Shown piece after piece: positions 8,933-18,372 of a DNA stretch of 64,000 bases. How positions within the stretch are numbered: position 1 is the first letter of the stretch; each line of letters begins with the position of its first letter. The translations under genes and the position numbers were made by a program. This DNA comes from Nesterenkonia ebinurensis. Lineage in GTDB: Bacteria > Actinomycetota > Actinomycetes > Actinomycetales > Micrococcaceae. Under the pieces are notes generated by a model. That model did no database searches and was not told where the DNA came from. It was given only the letters and a program-made list of their open reading frames with translations. The DNA lies in assembly GCF_008711175.1 (NCBI RefSeq), contig NZ_VWNF01000041.1, positions 277,807 through 341,806 on the forward strand. Direction: 5' to 3'.

Positions 8933-10042
8933 ATGAGTGCAGCATCCACTACTTCAACGACCATCCAGATCATCACTGCGAGCTTGCAGGACGACGGGGC
9001 ACACTCAAGCAATCAGCTGGCACCGAAGGTCAAAGCCGGCCAGCTGTTGCGGGTGCGTCGCGGCGTCTATGTAGAGGCCACCAGCTGGATCAGAGCACAG
9101 CCTTGGACCAGACACCGGATCGCGGTGGCAGCCACGGCCGCGGCAAGTGATCCGGTCTTCTGCCGAGAGACCGCCCTGCTGCTGCACAATGTCCCGCTGA
9201 TCCGCGTTCCCACAGCCGTAACTGCTCGCACGCTGCAAGCCGGAGGCAGCAGAACCGTCAAACCACCTCCCTTGACTGGGCCGCTGAACGTCAATCAGTT
9301 CCGCAGGCTGTATAGGCAACGGTTCCCCGGAGAGCCAGATGTGCATCCCAGCAGACTTCTCAACATCCCCACCAAGCTGCTGCACCCGCCGCTTTCGGAA
9401 GGCATCTCCCGAAAGCAGTCACTTGGGCAACTCCGCAGCGGCACCGTGGCACCGGCTGAGACACATACGACGCCGTTCCCAGAAGTCACTGTCCCTGGCC
9501 TCGGAACATACCGAGTCGAACCACTTGAGCTGGCCGTGGTGGACACCGTGAGTCGGATGCCCTTCGAGGACACAGTGGTCGCGCTTGACTGGATCAAAGC
9601 GCAGCCGACTCTAGATTTAGAACCCTGGCTGGTCTACCTGAGCAACGGCAGATTACGCACCCGGTGGACCAATGCATGGGAGTTCGCCAGTCCCCTGAGC
9701 GAATCCCCCGGCGAGTCGAGGTCCCGGGCGCTGATCCACCGCATGGGGTTCAGCGCACCCTCCTTGCAGGTGCCGATCTCCTCGGATCGAGGCCAGGTGC
9801 GAGTCGACTTCTGCTGGGAGGGCGACAAGGTGATTGGGGAGTTCGACGGGCGCACTAAGTATGTTGACGAACAGATGCTCAACGGCCGGGATCCCGGTGA
9901 GGTGCTGTTTGCCGAGAAGCTGCGCGAAGATGCTCTGCGCCGGGCAGGGTGGACCGTTGTGCGCTGGACCTGGGATGACCTCAACAATCCCCAGCGCTTA
10001 GCAAAGTACCTCGCTGCTGCCGGGATCAGCCTCAGACAGTGA
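8933..10042 (+). CDS. AbiEi-type N-terminal domain plus DUF559 nuclease-like protein
   Basis: From ATG 8933 (GAAGG eight bases upstream) the product is 369 aa. An in-frame start at 8795 would begin inside the 58-bp repeat and is rejected. The N-terminal 80 residues resemble the winged-helix start of AbiEi-type antitoxins (LAPKVKAGQLLRVRRGVYV). The C-terminal part resembles the DUF559/Vsr-like PD-(D/E)XK fold: VRVDFCWEGDKVIGEFDGR, then AEKLREDALRRAGWTVVRW. This architecture is common and often solitary in actinobacteria. No AbiEii toxin gene is next to it. The function is unknown: nucleic-acid cleavage or a degenerate antitoxin are possibilities. Its 3' end overlaps the convergent sigma pseudogene by 45 bp. 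Confidence 0.7.
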   Translation: MSAASTTSTTIQIITASLQDDGAHSSNQLAPKVKAGQLLRVRRGVYVEATSWIRAQPWTRHRIAVAATAAASDPVFCRETALLLHNVPLIRVPTAVTARTLQAGGSRTVKPPPLTGPLNVNQFRRLYRQRFPGEPDVHPSRLLNIPTKLLHPPLSEGISRKQSLGQLRSGTVAPAETHTTPFPEVTVPGLGTYRVEPLELAVVDTVSRMPFEDTVVALDWIKAQPTLDLEPWLVYLSNGRLRTRWTNAWEFASPLSESPGESRSRALIHRMGFSAPSLQVPISSDRGQVRVDFCWEGDKVIGEFDGRTKYVDEQMLNGRDPGEVLFAEKLREDALRRAGWTVVRWTWDDLNNPQRLAKYLAAAGISLRQ

Positions 10043-10927
10043 GCCTTCCCAGAGTGTGAGCTTGTCTGGGTTGCGCATAATCCAGATGCTGGCGATCCCA
10101 CGGGCGCCCGTCGCACAGGTCATCACCCCTGCGATCTGACCCTCTAAGAGCATCACCGCACCCAGTGCCCCCGGTGTCCTGGCCAGCTGGACTGTGGCAT
10201 GCGGATACTTGGTGCGCAGTCCAATCAGAAGGCGAGAGACCCTCTCCAGTCCGACTACTGGACGGCGTGCCGCTGAGACCTTTCCTCCGCCGTCGCTTCG
10301 AACCACTACTGCCGGGTCGAGGCTCTTTGCCAAGCTGGCCAGATCGCCGGTCACACAGGCACTCACGAAAGCTCTGACGGCGTCGTCGTGCTCAATCGGT
10401 GTTACCTGGTGACTCAGGAAGCTTTCCTGCAGGTGCCGGGTCGCGGTGCTGAACAGCTGGCGGCATGCTCCCGGAGTGCGCTGCAGTATCTCCGCGATCT
10501 CCGCATACGGCAGAGCAAAGGACTCTCGGAGCACATACACGGCGCGCTCGGCTGGAGTGAGCCGCTCGAGCAGAATCAGGATGGCCTGGGAGACGTCATC
10601 CTGGATGACCACAGCATCGGCAGGGTCAGTGGCCATGCCAGAGGCAAAGTCCGACGCCGCCGGGATCGGCTCCGGAAGCCACTCACCGATGTAGTGCTCA
10701 CGTTGAACTCTGGCGGATTTGAGATGGTCTAACGCGATTCGGGCGGTGACCCGCATCAGCCAGGCTCCCTGGTGACGAATGGACTGCTGCTCCTCGTCCG
10801 GCAGCTGGTAGAGCCGGGCAAAGCCTTACTGCACCACATCTTCGGCATCAACTACAGTGCCGAGCATCCGGTAGGCCAGTGCCCGCAGTCGAGGGCGCTC
10901 CGCTTCGATGTTCACAGTCCACATCAT
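9998..10927 (-). pseudogene. ECF41/SigJ-type sigma factor gene with one nonsense codon
   Basis: Reading leftward from ATG 10927, the N-terminus EAERPRLRALAYRMLGTVVDAEDVVQ is the sigma-2 region. It is followed by an in-frame TAA at 10826-10828 exactly where the family has Glu (VVQ-E). The frame then resumes unchanged with GFARLYQLPDEE, QGAWLMRVTARIALDHLKS, the sigma-4 region (LTPAERAVYVLRESFALPYAEIAEIL) and a SnoaL-like C-terminal domain, as in ECF41 factors. A GAA or CAA to TAA change would explain it. Either the gene is a fresh pseudogene, a suppressed codon, or a sequencing error. An internal GTG/ATG restart (10756) would lack sigma-2. Confidence 0.85.
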
Positions 10928-11023
10928 GACAGAGTGCAAACTGACATTCTGGCGGCCTGGATCGTCGTCTGTGCAGTAGGGGATCATGCCGTGCTGAGGA
11001 ATGACTGACATAAGGAGTCTGAC

Positions 11024-11767
11024 GTGAGAATAGTTGTGATCGGCGGGACAGGAGTCGCAGGCAGTGCTGTGATGCGGCAGGGCCAGCGGCGCAAGCATGA
11101 GATGACTGCTGTTTCACGCGCCTCGGGAGTGGACGTGCTGAGAGGGACCGGGCTCGAGGAGGCCATGGCGACAGCGGATGCGGTAATCGACGTCAGCAGT
11201 ATCAGGACATTGTCACAACGCCGAGCCACGCAGTTCTTCCGGACCGCAATGACCAACATCCTTGCGACTGCCACCCACGTGGAACTGCCGCACCTGGTCC
11301 GCCTGTCGATCATTGGAGTGGATCAGAACCCGCGAGGTTTCTACGCAGGTCAGCTTGCGTTGGAGCAGATGTGCGGAGACTCTGCGGTGCCGAGCACGGT
11401 ACTCCGGGCCGCTCAGTTCCACGAGTTCGCCGCCCAGACGCTGCAGCGGGGCGCGGTCGGGCCGCTGGTGCTGGCTCCGCGAGCGCGGGTGCAGCCGATT
11501 GCAGCAAAGGAGGTCGGTGCGCGGTTGATAGAGCTTGCTGAGAATGGCCCCCAGGGGCGGGTGCGCGACTTAGCGGGGCCGCGGGAGGAGGAGCTCGGCG
11601 AGATGGCCCGAGACTATGCTCGGCGGACTGGGCGAGGCGGCCCAGTGGTGTCGGTGAGTTTGCCCATGGCGATGATGCGCGGTATGCGGCAGGGGCTGAA
11701 CCTGCCAGGGTCTCACGCAGACCTGGGTGTCCAGACGTTTGCAGAGTGGCTCAGGGAGCTGCCATAG
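11024..11767 (+). CDS. NAD(P)-binding oxidoreductase/epimerase-like protein
   Basis: The 247-aa product starts at a GTG with AAGGAG seven bases upstream. MRIVVIGGTGVAGSAVMRQ is a Rossmann GxxGxxG dinucleotide site, and LVRLSIIGVDQNPRGFYAGQLALEQ matches the NmrA-like/SDR-a group. ECF41 sigma genes are usually linked to one of three partner types: carboxymuconolactone decarboxylase, oxidoreductase or epimerase. This gene, divergent from the sigma pseudogene across a 96-bp gap, is the expected partner. If the sigma factor is dead, this gene may now be unregulated or silent. The substrate is unknown. Confidence 0.75.
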   Translation: MRIVVIGGTGVAGSAVMRQGQRRKHEMTAVSRASGVDVLRGTGLEEAMATADAVIDVSSIRTLSQRRATQFFRTAMTNILATATHVELPHLVRLSIIGVDQNPRGFYAGQLALEQMCGDSAVPSTVLRAAQFHEFAAQTLQRGAVGPLVLAPRARVQPIAAKEVGARLIELAENGPQGRVRDLAGPREEELGEMARDYARRTGRGGPVVSVSLPMAMMRGMRQGLNLPGSHADLGVQTFAEWLRELP

Positions 11768-11783
11768 CGCACAACTACACCGG

Positions 11784-11841
11784 GTTTTCACGTCTACACC
11801 GCTTTATAACCCCGTGCACTTGAGAAAAGTCGGTGTACTTG
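11784..11841. repeat. 58-bp direct repeat, copy 2
   Basis: This is the second copy of the 8765-8822 element, differing at one base. Here both upstream blocks read CTACACCG exactly (11775-11782 and 11794-11801) and CGGTGTAC closes the element. It lies in the 178-bp gap after the oxidoreductase gene, with no rightward gene start beyond it. That argues against the element being a shared promoter. Confidence 0.85.
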
Positions 11842-11945
11842 GAGTGTGCTGGGCGGGCCAAAACCGGAGCGGAACGTCCGTGACTACGGACGACGGGTTC
11901 TTGGTTCTTAAGGGCGCGTGAGGCTGGCCGAGGCAGCCTGCACGG

Positions 11946-12794
11946 CTAGAGGAAGAAGTCGGGGAGCAGCTCGGCGCTGGGATCCACCGCATAGTTGGTG
12001 AAGTCGGTGATCCCGGTGGCTTTGAGTACCTGCTCATCGGTGAGGAAGTTCCCGGATCCCAGGTCAGCCTCCCCGGTGATCAGGGCGGCGGCAGCCTCGG
12101 CCACGATTTCCGGCCTCCGAGCCCCGGGAACCAGGTTCTTTCCGCCTGGGATATTGCGCACTGCCTCGGTGGCGATCAGGGTGACCGGCCAGAGACTGTT
12201 GACCATCACCGGCGCATCAGCCAGTTCAGCGGCCAGTCCGATGGTGGTCATCGACATGGCGTATTTGCTCATGGTGTAGCCCAGGTTCTTGGCGAACCAT
12301 TTGGGGTCCAGGTTGATCGGCGGGGACAGGGTGAGGATCTTGGAGTCCCAACCGTCCTGCTGGGCGCTGGTACGCAGATGCGGGATCGCGGCCCTGGACA
12401 GGGCGAAGCTGCCGCGGGCATTGATGTCCTGCATCAGGTCGTAGCGCTTCATCTCCTGCTGCTCGGCCGGGCGCAGGTCGATGGCCGAGGCGTTGTTGAC
12501 CACCACATCGATCCCGCCGAAACGCGCAGAAGCGGAATCCACAGCCCGGGCGATGTCCTCGTCATTGCGGATATCGCCGACTACGGCCAGACCCTGACCT
12601 CCAGCGGCCTCCACATCAGCCGCTGCGGTGTGCACCGTGCCGGGCAGAGTGGGATGCGGCTGATCGGTCTTGGCCAGCAGCACAATATTGGCTCCGGCCG
12701 CGGCCAGTTTCACCGCAATGGCATGGCCGATGCCGCGGCTGCCGCCGGAGATCAGAACGGTCTTGGAAGTCAGGGAGGCTGTGGTCTGCGTCAT
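11946..12794 (-). CDS. Short-chain dehydrogenase/reductase, HSDL2-like
   Basis: The 282-aa protein is a classical SDR of the type named NAD(P)-dependent oxidoreductase or HSDL2-like. It shows the cofactor motif ISGGSRGIGHAIA near residue 16, GDIRNDEDIARAV, VVNNASAIDL, and the catalytic pair in YTMSKYAMSM. The segment PPINLDPKWFAKNLGYT is typical of the HSDL2-like subgroup. The substrate is not predictable. It is a single gene, with the 58-bp repeat downstream of its 3' end and a long regulatory-looking gap upstream. Confidence 0.85.
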   Translation of the reverse strand: MTQTTASLTSKTVLISGGSRGIGHAIAVKLAAAGANIVLLAKTDQPHPTLPGTVHTAAADVEAAGGQGLAVVGDIRNDEDIARAVDSASARFGGIDVVVNNASAIDLRPAEQQEMKRYDLMQDINARGSFALSRAAIPHLRTSAQQDGWDSKILTLSPPINLDPKWFAKNLGYTMSKYAMSMTTIGLAAELADAPVMVNSLWPVTLIATEAVRNIPGGKNLVPGARRPEIVAEAAAALITGEADLGSGNFLTDEQVLKATGITDFTNYAVDPSAELLPDFFL

Positions 12795-12941
12795 AACCCC
12801 TTAGCTTACTGACCAGTAGCTACTACCGCCACCAGCTGCAGGCAACAAGTCGAGGGCGATGTTGCGACTTTCCAGACGCAAAGGCCGGCACGGCTTTGTC
12901 AGCCGGGAGAGGAGCGCGGCGGAACCCATGACGTTAGGGTC

Positions 12942-12955
12942 ACGCGCAATCGCGT
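12942..12955. promoter_or_regulatory. Inverted repeat ACGCG-CAAT-CGCGT
   Basis: This is a perfect 5-4-5 dyad. It ends four bases before the larger palindrome at 12959-12979. The two together look like a regulator platform for the divergent SDR and accD promoters. The regulator is unknown. Confidence 0.35.
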
Positions 12956-12958
12956 AAT

Positions 12959-12979
12959 CATGATGCGGGCCGCATCATG
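12959..12979. promoter_or_regulatory. 21-bp perfect palindrome, CATGATGCGG arms
   Basis: The arms CATGATGCGG and CCGCATCATG are separated by one base. A one-base centre and lack of a T-tract speak for a protein-bound operator rather than a terminator. It lies 165 bp from the SDR start and 197 bp from accD. Confidence 0.45.
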
Positions 12980-13086
12980 GCGAGGCGAGCGCGGCGGAAA
13001 CCGCGACATAGGCACCCGTGCAAACGCCTGGGCGTTGGTGCGGGCCATGTGGTGGCGCACGCGCCGCCGGGACCAGCGCCGAATTT

Positions 13087-13101
13087 TGTAGGGTCCCTAC
13101 A
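13087..13101. promoter_or_regulatory. Palindrome TGTAGGG-T-CCCTACA upstream of accD
   Basis: This perfect 7-1-7 palindrome lies 75-90 bp upstream of accD. A half-site-like TTTGTAGG recurs at 13140-13147. A lipid-synthesis regulator such as a FasR-type TetR protein is a reasonable candidate given the target, but I have no motif match to prove it. Confidence 0.5.
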
Positions 13102-13176
13102 TTAGGACGTCCCAGCATCCTCATTAGACTGTGCTTCAGTTTGTAGGACCTCGACGAAAGCGCGCCGTAGAACACC

Positions 13177-14778
13177 ATGGATGATTCCCCGCAGCCGATC
13201 CCGCGCCCCAAGACCACTGCCGATAAGCTGGCGGACTTCCGGGCCCGGCGCGATAAAACCCTGCACCCGGTCGGTGATGAGGCCATCGCCAAGCAGCACA
13301 ACCGTGGTAAGCACACAGCGCGGGAGCGCGTCGAGATGCTGCTGGACGAGGACTCCTTTGTGGAGTTCGACGCCCTGGCTGTGCACCGCACTCATGCCTT
13401 CGGGATGGAGAAGAAGAAGCTGCTGGGCGACGGGCTGGTCTCCGGCTATGGCACGGTGGAGGGGCGGCTGGTGGCTGTCTACTCCCAGGACTTCACCGTG
13501 TTCGGCGGCTCTTTGAGCGCGGTCAATGGGGAGAAGATTGTCAAGGTTCAGGAATTCGCCGCTCGCAACGGCTGCCCGGTGATCGGCATCAATGACGGCG
13601 GTGGGGCCCGCATCCAGGAGGGCGTGGCATCGCTGGCGATGTTCGCCGATATCTTCCGCAACAATGTGCACGCCTCCGGAGTGATCCCGCAGATCACCCT
13701 GATCATGGGGCCTGCTGCCGGCGGGGCTGCCTACTCACCGGCGCTGAATGACTTCGTCATCATGGTGGACAAGACCTCCCATATGTTCATCACTGGCCCG
13801 GATGTCATCAAGTCGGTCACCGGTGAGGACGTGCAGATGGAGGAGCTCGGCGGGGCGCGGACCCATAACACCACCACCGGCACTGCCACCTATATGGCTG
13901 CCGATGAGGCCGACGCCATCGAGTTCGCCAAGGAGCTGTTGGAGTTCCTGCCGCTGAACAACCTGGCCGAGGCCCCGGTAGAGCCCTTTGAGCCCCGGCC
14001 CAAGATTGAAGCTGAGGACGAGGCGCTGAACTCACTGGTCCCCGACTCCGCCTCCGCTCCCTATGACACAACCCAGCTGGTCGAACAGCTGCTGGATGAC
14101 GGCTACTTCTTGCAGCTGCAGGCCCTCTATGCGCCCAACATCATCATCGGCTTCGGCCGGGTCGAGGGGCGCTCAGTGGGGGTGGTAGCCAACCAGCCCA
14201 GCCAGTTCGCCGGCACCCTGGACATTGCCGCATCCGAGAAGGCCGCCCGGTTTGTGCGGTTCTGCGATGCCTTCAACATCCCTGTGCTCACGCTGGTGGA
14301 TGTGCCCGGGTTCCTGCCCGGCACCGACCAGGAATGGAGCGGAATCATCCGCCGCGGGGCCAAGCTGCTCTACGCCTATGCGGAGGCCACAGTGCCGAAG
14401 ATCACAGTGATCACCCGCAAAGCCTTCGGCGGCGCCTACATTGTGATGGGCTCCAAAAAGCTGGGCGCGGACGTGAACCTGGCCTGGCCCACTGCCCAGA
14501 TCGGGGTGATGGGAGCCCAGGGTGCGGTGAACATCCTCTACCGACGCGAGCTGGCCGCGATGGAGAAAGCCGGCGGGGATGTGCAGGCCCGGCGGGCTGA
14601 GCTGATCGAGGAGTACGAAGCCAAGCTACTGAATCCGTATCAGGCCGCTGAGCTGGGCTATATCGACGCGGTGATTGAACCGGCGGAGACCCGCTGGCAG
14701 ATCGCCAAGGCATTGCGCGCCACGTATCACAAGCGCGAGCAGCTGCCCGCTAAGAAGCACGGGAACATTCCGTTATGA
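13177..14778 (+). CDS. accD: Acyl-CoA (propionyl/acetyl-CoA) carboxylase beta subunit
   Basis: The 533-residue carboxyltransferase subunit transfers CO2 from carboxybiotin on AccA to acetyl- or propionyl-CoA, feeding fatty-acid synthesis. The size and sequence match the AccD5/PccB type: [60 protein letters not shown] and [14 protein letters not shown] with the oxyanion glycines. It heads accD-accE-maf-(accA). Its stop overlaps the accE start (ATGA, 14775-14778). The ribosome site before ATG 13177 is weak, but the N-terminus fits homologues. Confidence 0.95.
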   Translation: MDDSPQPIPRPKTTADKLADFRARRDKTLHPVGDEAIAKQHNRGKHTARERVEMLLDEDSFVEFDALAVHRTHAFGMEKKKLLGDGLVSGYGTVEGRLVAVYSQDFTVFGGSLSAVNGEKIVKVQEFAARNGCPVIGINDGGGARIQEGVASLAMFADIFRNNVHASGVIPQITLIMGPAAGGAAYSPALNDFVIMVDKTSHMFITGPDVIKSVTGEDVQMEELGGARTHNTTTGTATYMAADEADAIEFAKELLEFLPLNNLAEAPVEPFEPRPKIEAEDEALNSLVPDSASAPYDTTQLVEQLLDDGYFLQLQALYAPNIIIGFGRVEGRSVGVVANQPSQFAGTLDIAASEKAARFVRFCDAFNIPVLTLVDVPGFLPGTDQEWSGIIRRGAKLLYAYAEATVPKITVITRKAFGGAYIVMGSKKLGADVNLAWPTAQIGVMGAQGAVNILYRRELAAMEKAGGDVQARRAELIEEYEAKLLNPYQAAELGYIDAVIEPAETRWQIAKALRATYHKREQLPAKKHGNIPL

Positions 14779-15014
14779 GCGAGGATCTTCTGCCCGTGCG
14801 CGGCGCCGAGCTCACTGAGGAGGAGACTGCCGCAGTGGTGGCCGTGTTGGCCACCCTTGCCGCAGGGGAAACGGCGAATAACGACGACGCCGGCTCTACT
14901 GGGCCGGTCGACCGGACGATACAGCGTAAGCATCGGCTGCAGGGTTCTCAGCACGGACTCTGGGGCCGGCCCGGCCCCACCTCCTGGTACCAGGCCACCG
15001 GGGGTCTGCGATGA
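14775..15014 (+). CDS. accE: Acyl-CoA carboxylase epsilon subunit
   Basis: This small protein of 79 aa bridges accD and maf with 4-bp overlaps at both ends. The N-terminal helix [18 protein letters not shown] is the conserved part of actinobacterial epsilon subunits, which stabilise the AccA-AccD complex. The C-terminus with [16 protein letters not shown] matches the usual Trp-containing end. The middle (residues 30-60) is variable and contains one GACGACGCC motif. Similarity of the family is low, so the call rests on context plus the helix. Confidence 0.8.
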   Translation: MSEDLLPVRGAELTEEETAAVVAVLATLAAGETANNDDAGSTGPVDRTIQRKHRLQGSQHGLWGRPGPTSWYQATGGLR

Positions 15015-15739
15015 GAGCGAGTTCCCAGCAGCCGCGTCTGATTCTGGCCTCAGCCTCTCCCAGCCGCAGGATGATCCTGAAAGAAGCCGGGTTGGAGTTC
15101 CAGGTGGTGGTCTCTGATGTGGATGAGCGCGGCGTCGTCGACTCTGCCGCCTCAGTCTCCGGTCCGCTGAGCCCGGCCGAGGAGGCTGAGCTGCTGGCCC
15201 GGGCCAAGGCCGAGGATGTGGCCACCAAGCCGGAGGCACGCGGTGCTTTGGTGCTGGGCTGTGATTCGGTGTTTGAGCTGGACGGCACTGCCTACGGCAA
15301 GCCGTATGAAGTGGAGGTGGCGGTACAGCGCTGGCAGCAGATGCGCGGACACACCGGCATTCTGCACACCGGGCACTGGCTGGTGGACACTACTGAGACT
15401 CCTGACTCGCGGCGCGGGCGGTGGTCCGAACCCGGGCTGGAGTACATTCTGGGCTCAGCACCCACCGGGGAGACCCGCAACCTGCATTCAGCTGGGGAGA
15501 CGGTCTCCTCCCAGGTGCACTTCGGCGCCCCCACCGATGAGCAGATCCGCGCCTATTGCCAGTCCGGGGAGCCGCTGCACTGCGCCGGGGCGTTCACCCT
15601 GGAGGGCGGGGCCGCGGAGTTCATCGATGCCGTGGACGGTGACCGCGAAGCAGTGATTGGGGTTTCTCCCGCAGCTCTGTGCCGTCTGCTGGAACGACTG
15701 GACCACAGGTTAGAGAGTTTCAGAGGACCACAACCGTGA
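15011..15739 (+). CDS. maf: Maf-like nucleotide pyrophosphatase
   Basis: The product (242 aa) is a house-cleaning enzyme that hydrolyses non-canonical or methylated NTPs. It shows [19 protein letters not shown] at the N-terminus, [13 protein letters not shown] with the catalytic Asp region, [20 protein letters not shown], and the C-terminal [21 protein letters not shown]. It is longer than the usual 190-210 aa because of about 30 extra residues near 130-165 ([20 protein letters not shown]), between the WLVDT and SQVHFG strands. It sits inside the carboxylase operon, as in other Micrococcales. The stop codon is the first part of the 66-bp palindromic element. Confidence 0.92.
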   Translation: MRASSQQPRLILASASPSRRMILKEAGLEFQVVVSDVDERGVVDSAASVSGPLSPAEEAELLARAKAEDVATKPEARGALVLGCDSVFELDGTAYGKPYEVEVAVQRWQQMRGHTGILHTGHWLVDTTETPDSRRGRWSEPGLEYILGSAPTGETRNLHSAGETVSSQVHFGAPTDEQIRAYCQSGEPLHCAGAFTLEGGAAEFIDAVDGDREAVIGVSPAALCRLLERLDHRLESFRGPQP

Positions 15740-15803
15740 GTGCGTGGTTTGTGCAGCGTTTCGGGGCCGAAGCCTGGCAAAGTGCTGCACAATTCATGCA
15801 CTC
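15738..15803. repeat. 66-bp palindromic element, copy 1 (maf-accA gap)
   Basis: The ends are GAGTGCGT and ATGCACTC, and internal arms TGTGCAGC and TGCTGCACA pair, giving a long imperfect hairpin with a central loop of about 18 bases. It is 77% and 74% identical by eye to the copies at 51886 and 27703, and exactly the same length. It overlaps the maf stop codon and separates maf from the accA ribosome site. Confidence 0.85.
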
Positions 15804-15830
15804 AGCGAAGGAACGAGTGAAGGACTGAGA

Positions 15831-17618
15831 ATGACGGAGTTCAACAAGGTACTGATCGCCAACCGCGGGGAGATCGCGGTGCGGATCATTCGGGCTGCCC
15901 AGGATGAGGGCCTGTCCACGGTGGCGGTCTACGCTGAGCCTGACCGCCAGGCCGTGCATGTCAGCCTGGCCGATGAGGCTTACGCCCTGGGCGGGGATAC
16001 TTCGGCCGACTCCTACCTGGTGATCGATAAGCTGCTGGCCGCCGCTGTGGCCACCGAGGCCGATGCTGTGCATCCCGGCTACGGGTTCCTTTCCGAGAAC
16101 GCCGAGTTCGCCCGGTCGGTGATCGAAGCCGGGCTGGTCTGGATCGGGCCCAGCCCGGAAGCCATCGAGCTGCTCGGCGACAAGGTCTCCGCCCGTCAGC
16201 TGGCCGAGAAGGTGGGCGCCCCGCTGGCCCCGGGCACCAAGGAGCCGGTGAGCTCCGCCAAGGAGGTGCTGCGCTTCGCCGAGAAGCAGGGCCTGCCGAT
16301 CGCTATCAAGGCCGCCCACGGCGGCGGCGGGCGCGGCATCAAGGTGGTGCGTGAGCATGAGGAAATCGTGGAGCTCTACGAGTCCGCCGTTCGCGAGGCC
16401 ACTGCCGCCTTCGGCCGCGGCGAATGCTTCATCGAGAAGTTCCTGGACAAGCCCCGGCATGTGGAGACCCAGTGCCTGGCAGATCAGCACGGCCATGTGG
16501 TCGTGGCCTCTACCCGTGACTGCTCCCTGCAGCGCCGGAATCAGAAGCTGGTAGAGGAGGCCCCAGCCCCCTTCCTGACCCGGGCGCAGAACCGGCAGCT
16601 GTACCGGGCCTCCAAGGCGATCCTCAAAGAGGCCGGCTATACCGGTGCCGGCACCTGCGAGTTCCTCATCGGAGCAGACGGCACCATCAGCTTCCTGGAG
16701 GTCAATACTCGGCTGCAGGTGGAGCACCCGGTGACCGAGGAGGTCACCGGCCTCGACCTGGTGCGCGAGCAGTTCCGGATCGCCCGTGGTGAGAAGCTCG
16801 GCTATGACGACCCCGCAGCACGGGGACACAGCCTTGAGTTCCGGATCAACGGCGAGGATCCCGGCCGCAGCTTCATGCCTGCCCCCGGCCGGCTGGAGAA
16901 GTTCGAGACTCCCACCGGGCCCGGGGTCCGGGTGGACTCTGGGGTCCGCGCCGGTGAGGCCATCTCCGGTGCCTTCGACTCCATGGTGGCCAAGCTGATC
17001 GTCACTGGGGCCGATCGCCGCCAGGCGCTGCAGCGGGCCAAGCGGGCACTGGCCGAGCTGAACATTGAGGGCATGCCCACAGTGATCCCCTTCCACCGCA
17101 AGGTGGTGGAAGACCCCGCGTTCGCTCCGGAACTTCAGCAGCCGCGGGCCAGCAGGTTCACTGTGCACACCCGGTGGATCGAGACTGAGTTCGTCAATGA
17201 CATCGCTCCGTTCAACGCACTGACTGCCCATCCCACCGGCGGTGACCAGGAGGGCCGCGAGGAAGTGGTGGTCGAGGTCAACGGCAAGCGGGTCACGGTC
17301 AATGTTCCGGCCTCATTGGCGGCCGGGAAGCTGGTCGGCACCAACCAGGCTGGCCCTAAGAAGAAGCGCCGCAAACGCACTGCCGCGGCTGCGGCGGCCG
17401 GCGGGGATGACCTCAGCTCTCCCATGCAGGGCACTGTGGTGAAGGTCGCGGCGAAGAACGGTGCCAAGGTGGCCGAGGGTGACCTGGTGGTGGTACTGGA
17501 GGCGATGAAGATGGAGCAGCCGATCACCGCGCATAAGGCCGGCAAGGTCAAGGGGCTGAGGGTGGAGAAAGGCACTTCCGTGAAGGCCGGCGAGGTGCTG
17601 GCGACTATCACCGACTGA
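15831..17618 (+). CDS. accA: Acyl-CoA carboxylase alpha subunit (biotin carboxylase + BCCP)
   Basis: The 595-residue product carries biotin carboxylase (residues about 1-450) and a C-terminal biotinyl domain with EAMKMEQP, the lysine that BirA modifies. ATP-grasp motifs [14 protein letters not shown], the [10 protein letters not shown] loop and [15 protein letters not shown] are present. A Lys/Ala-rich linker ([17 protein letters not shown]) joins the domains. The start at ATG 15831 has AAGGA six bases upstream. An in-frame extension to 15744 would translate the 66-bp palindromic element and is rejected. It pairs with accD-accE upstream. The next gene is convergent, 16 bp away. Confidence 0.96.
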   Translation: MTEFNKVLIANRGEIAVRIIRAAQDEGLSTVAVYAEPDRQAVHVSLADEAYALGGDTSADSYLVIDKLLAAAVATEADAVHPGYGFLSENAEFARSVIEAGLVWIGPSPEAIELLGDKVSARQLAEKVGAPLAPGTKEPVSSAKEVLRFAEKQGLPIAIKAAHGGGGRGIKVVREHEEIVELYESAVREATAAFGRGECFIEKFLDKPRHVETQCLADQHGHVVVASTRDCSLQRRNQKLVEEAPAPFLTRAQNRQLYRASKAILKEAGYTGAGTCEFLIGADGTISFLEVNTRLQVEHPVTEEVTGLDLVREQFRIARGEKLGYDDPAARGHSLEFRINGEDPGRSFMPAPGRLEKFETPTGPGVRVDSGVRAGEAISGAFDSMVAKLIVTGADRRQALQRAKRALAELNIEGMPTVIPFHRKVVEDPAFAPELQQPRASRFTVHTRWIETEFVNDIAPFNALTAHPTGGDQEGREEVVVEVNGKRVTVNVPASLAAGKLVGTNQAGPKKKRRKRTAAAAAAGGDDLSSPMQGTVVKVAAKNGAKVAEGDLVVVLEAMKMEQPITAHKAGKVKGLRVEKGTSVKAGEVLATITD

Positions 17619-17634
17619 TCCGGCTCCGCGACGC

Positions 17635-18345
17635 TCAGTGCAGCCGGGCGCTGCGCCAACGGCGGTAGGCGGTGATCGTTAAGAGTACGACGACGCCCCA
17701 GGCCAGCAGTACCGGCACCCCGGTCATAATGCCCGGTTCGGCAATGAAGGCCCCCACTGCCACCAGCGAGACCTGGCCGGGAATGATGGAGAGCAGGCTG
17801 GCGGGCACGTAGACCGCTGTGCGCACCCCGAAGGCACCGGCCCCGTAGTTCACCGGCCAGTAGGGCACTCCGGGCATCAGCCGCAGCATACAGACCGCCT
17901 CGAAACCGGCGCTGGTGAGGTGCTCCTCCACTCGCGGCCGGTGTCGGCCCAGCATCCGCAGTACGGTCTTCTTGCCCAGTCCGCGGGCCAGCCAGTAGGC
18001 ACCCCAGGCGCCCAAAAAGGCACCGATCACTGAGAGCACACTGCCGATGACAACACCGAAGAGGAAGCCGCCGGTCATGGCCATAATGGTCACTGGGATC
18101 GGGGTCAGGGCCACCACAGCGTAGAGCCCGGCGAAGACGAACCAGGCCGCCCAGCCGAAGCCTTCGATGGTCTCCTGCAGCTCCTCCGCCGGGGGAAGAT
18201 CCACATTGAACAGCAGCCAGACCATGCCCAGCACCACCGCCACCAGGGCGGCGTTGCGCAGCGCGGCCATCCAGTGTGACTCCTCCGACTGGCCCGGCTT
18301 CTGGGGCTGGCCAGTCTCCGCGGCGTCGTTCTCTTCGCTGCTCAT
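17635..18345 (-). CDS. TVP38/TMEM64 (VTT/DedA-like) membrane protein
   Basis: The 236-aa protein has a soluble N-terminus of 25 residues and about six membrane helices. VTT hallmarks are ALTPIPVTIMAMTGGFLFG, IGAFLGAWGAYWLARGLG and the loop VCMLRLMPGVPYWPVNYGAG, with the conserved Arg and Pro-rich re-entrant segment. Members of the superfamily act as lipid scramblases or help membrane homeostasis; the exact role here is unknown. It is convergent with accA and follows the MFS gene on the same strand by 27 bp. Confidence 0.87.
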   Translation of the reverse strand: MSSEENDAAETGQPQKPGQSEESHWMAALRNAALVAVVLGMVWLLFNVDLPPAEELQETIEGFGWAAWFVFAGLYAVVALTPIPVTIMAMTGGFLFGVVIGSVLSVIGAFLGAWGAYWLARGLGKKTVLRMLGRHRPRVEEHLTSAGFEAVCMLRLMPGVPYWPVNYGAGAFGVRTAVYVPASLLSIIPGQVSLVAVGAFIAEPGIMTGVPVLLAWGVVVLLTITAYRRWRSARLH

Positions 18346-18372
18346 CCCGCCATGCTATCCCTGGCCGGAGGC

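Larger units (their letters stand above)
12795..13176. other. 382-bp divergent intergenic region (SDR / accD) rich in dyads
   Basis: No gene is visible. It holds three dyads listed separately and a direct repeat GAGCGCGGCGGAA at 12913 and 12986. A GC-rich segment (CGCCGCCGGGACCAGCGCC, about 13064-13082) loosely resembles DNA beside the 48-bp coding repeats of gatA and tsaE. Both flanking genes are transcribed away from it, so it should contain two promoters. Confidence 0.6.

Noticed and set aside
8765..11841. Composite transposon
   Set aside because: No transposase or integrase lies between the 58-bp repeats, and no target duplication was seen, so only a repeat-bracketed block is claimed.
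15744..15830. N-terminal extension of accA
   Set aside because: It is a translation of the 66-bp palindromic element; the biotin carboxylase domain begins right after ATG 15831.
15720..17231. Long minus-strand open frame opposite accA
   Set aside because: It mirrors the GC-rich codon pattern of accA; the plus-strand protein has complete catalytic motifs and the antisense frame has none.
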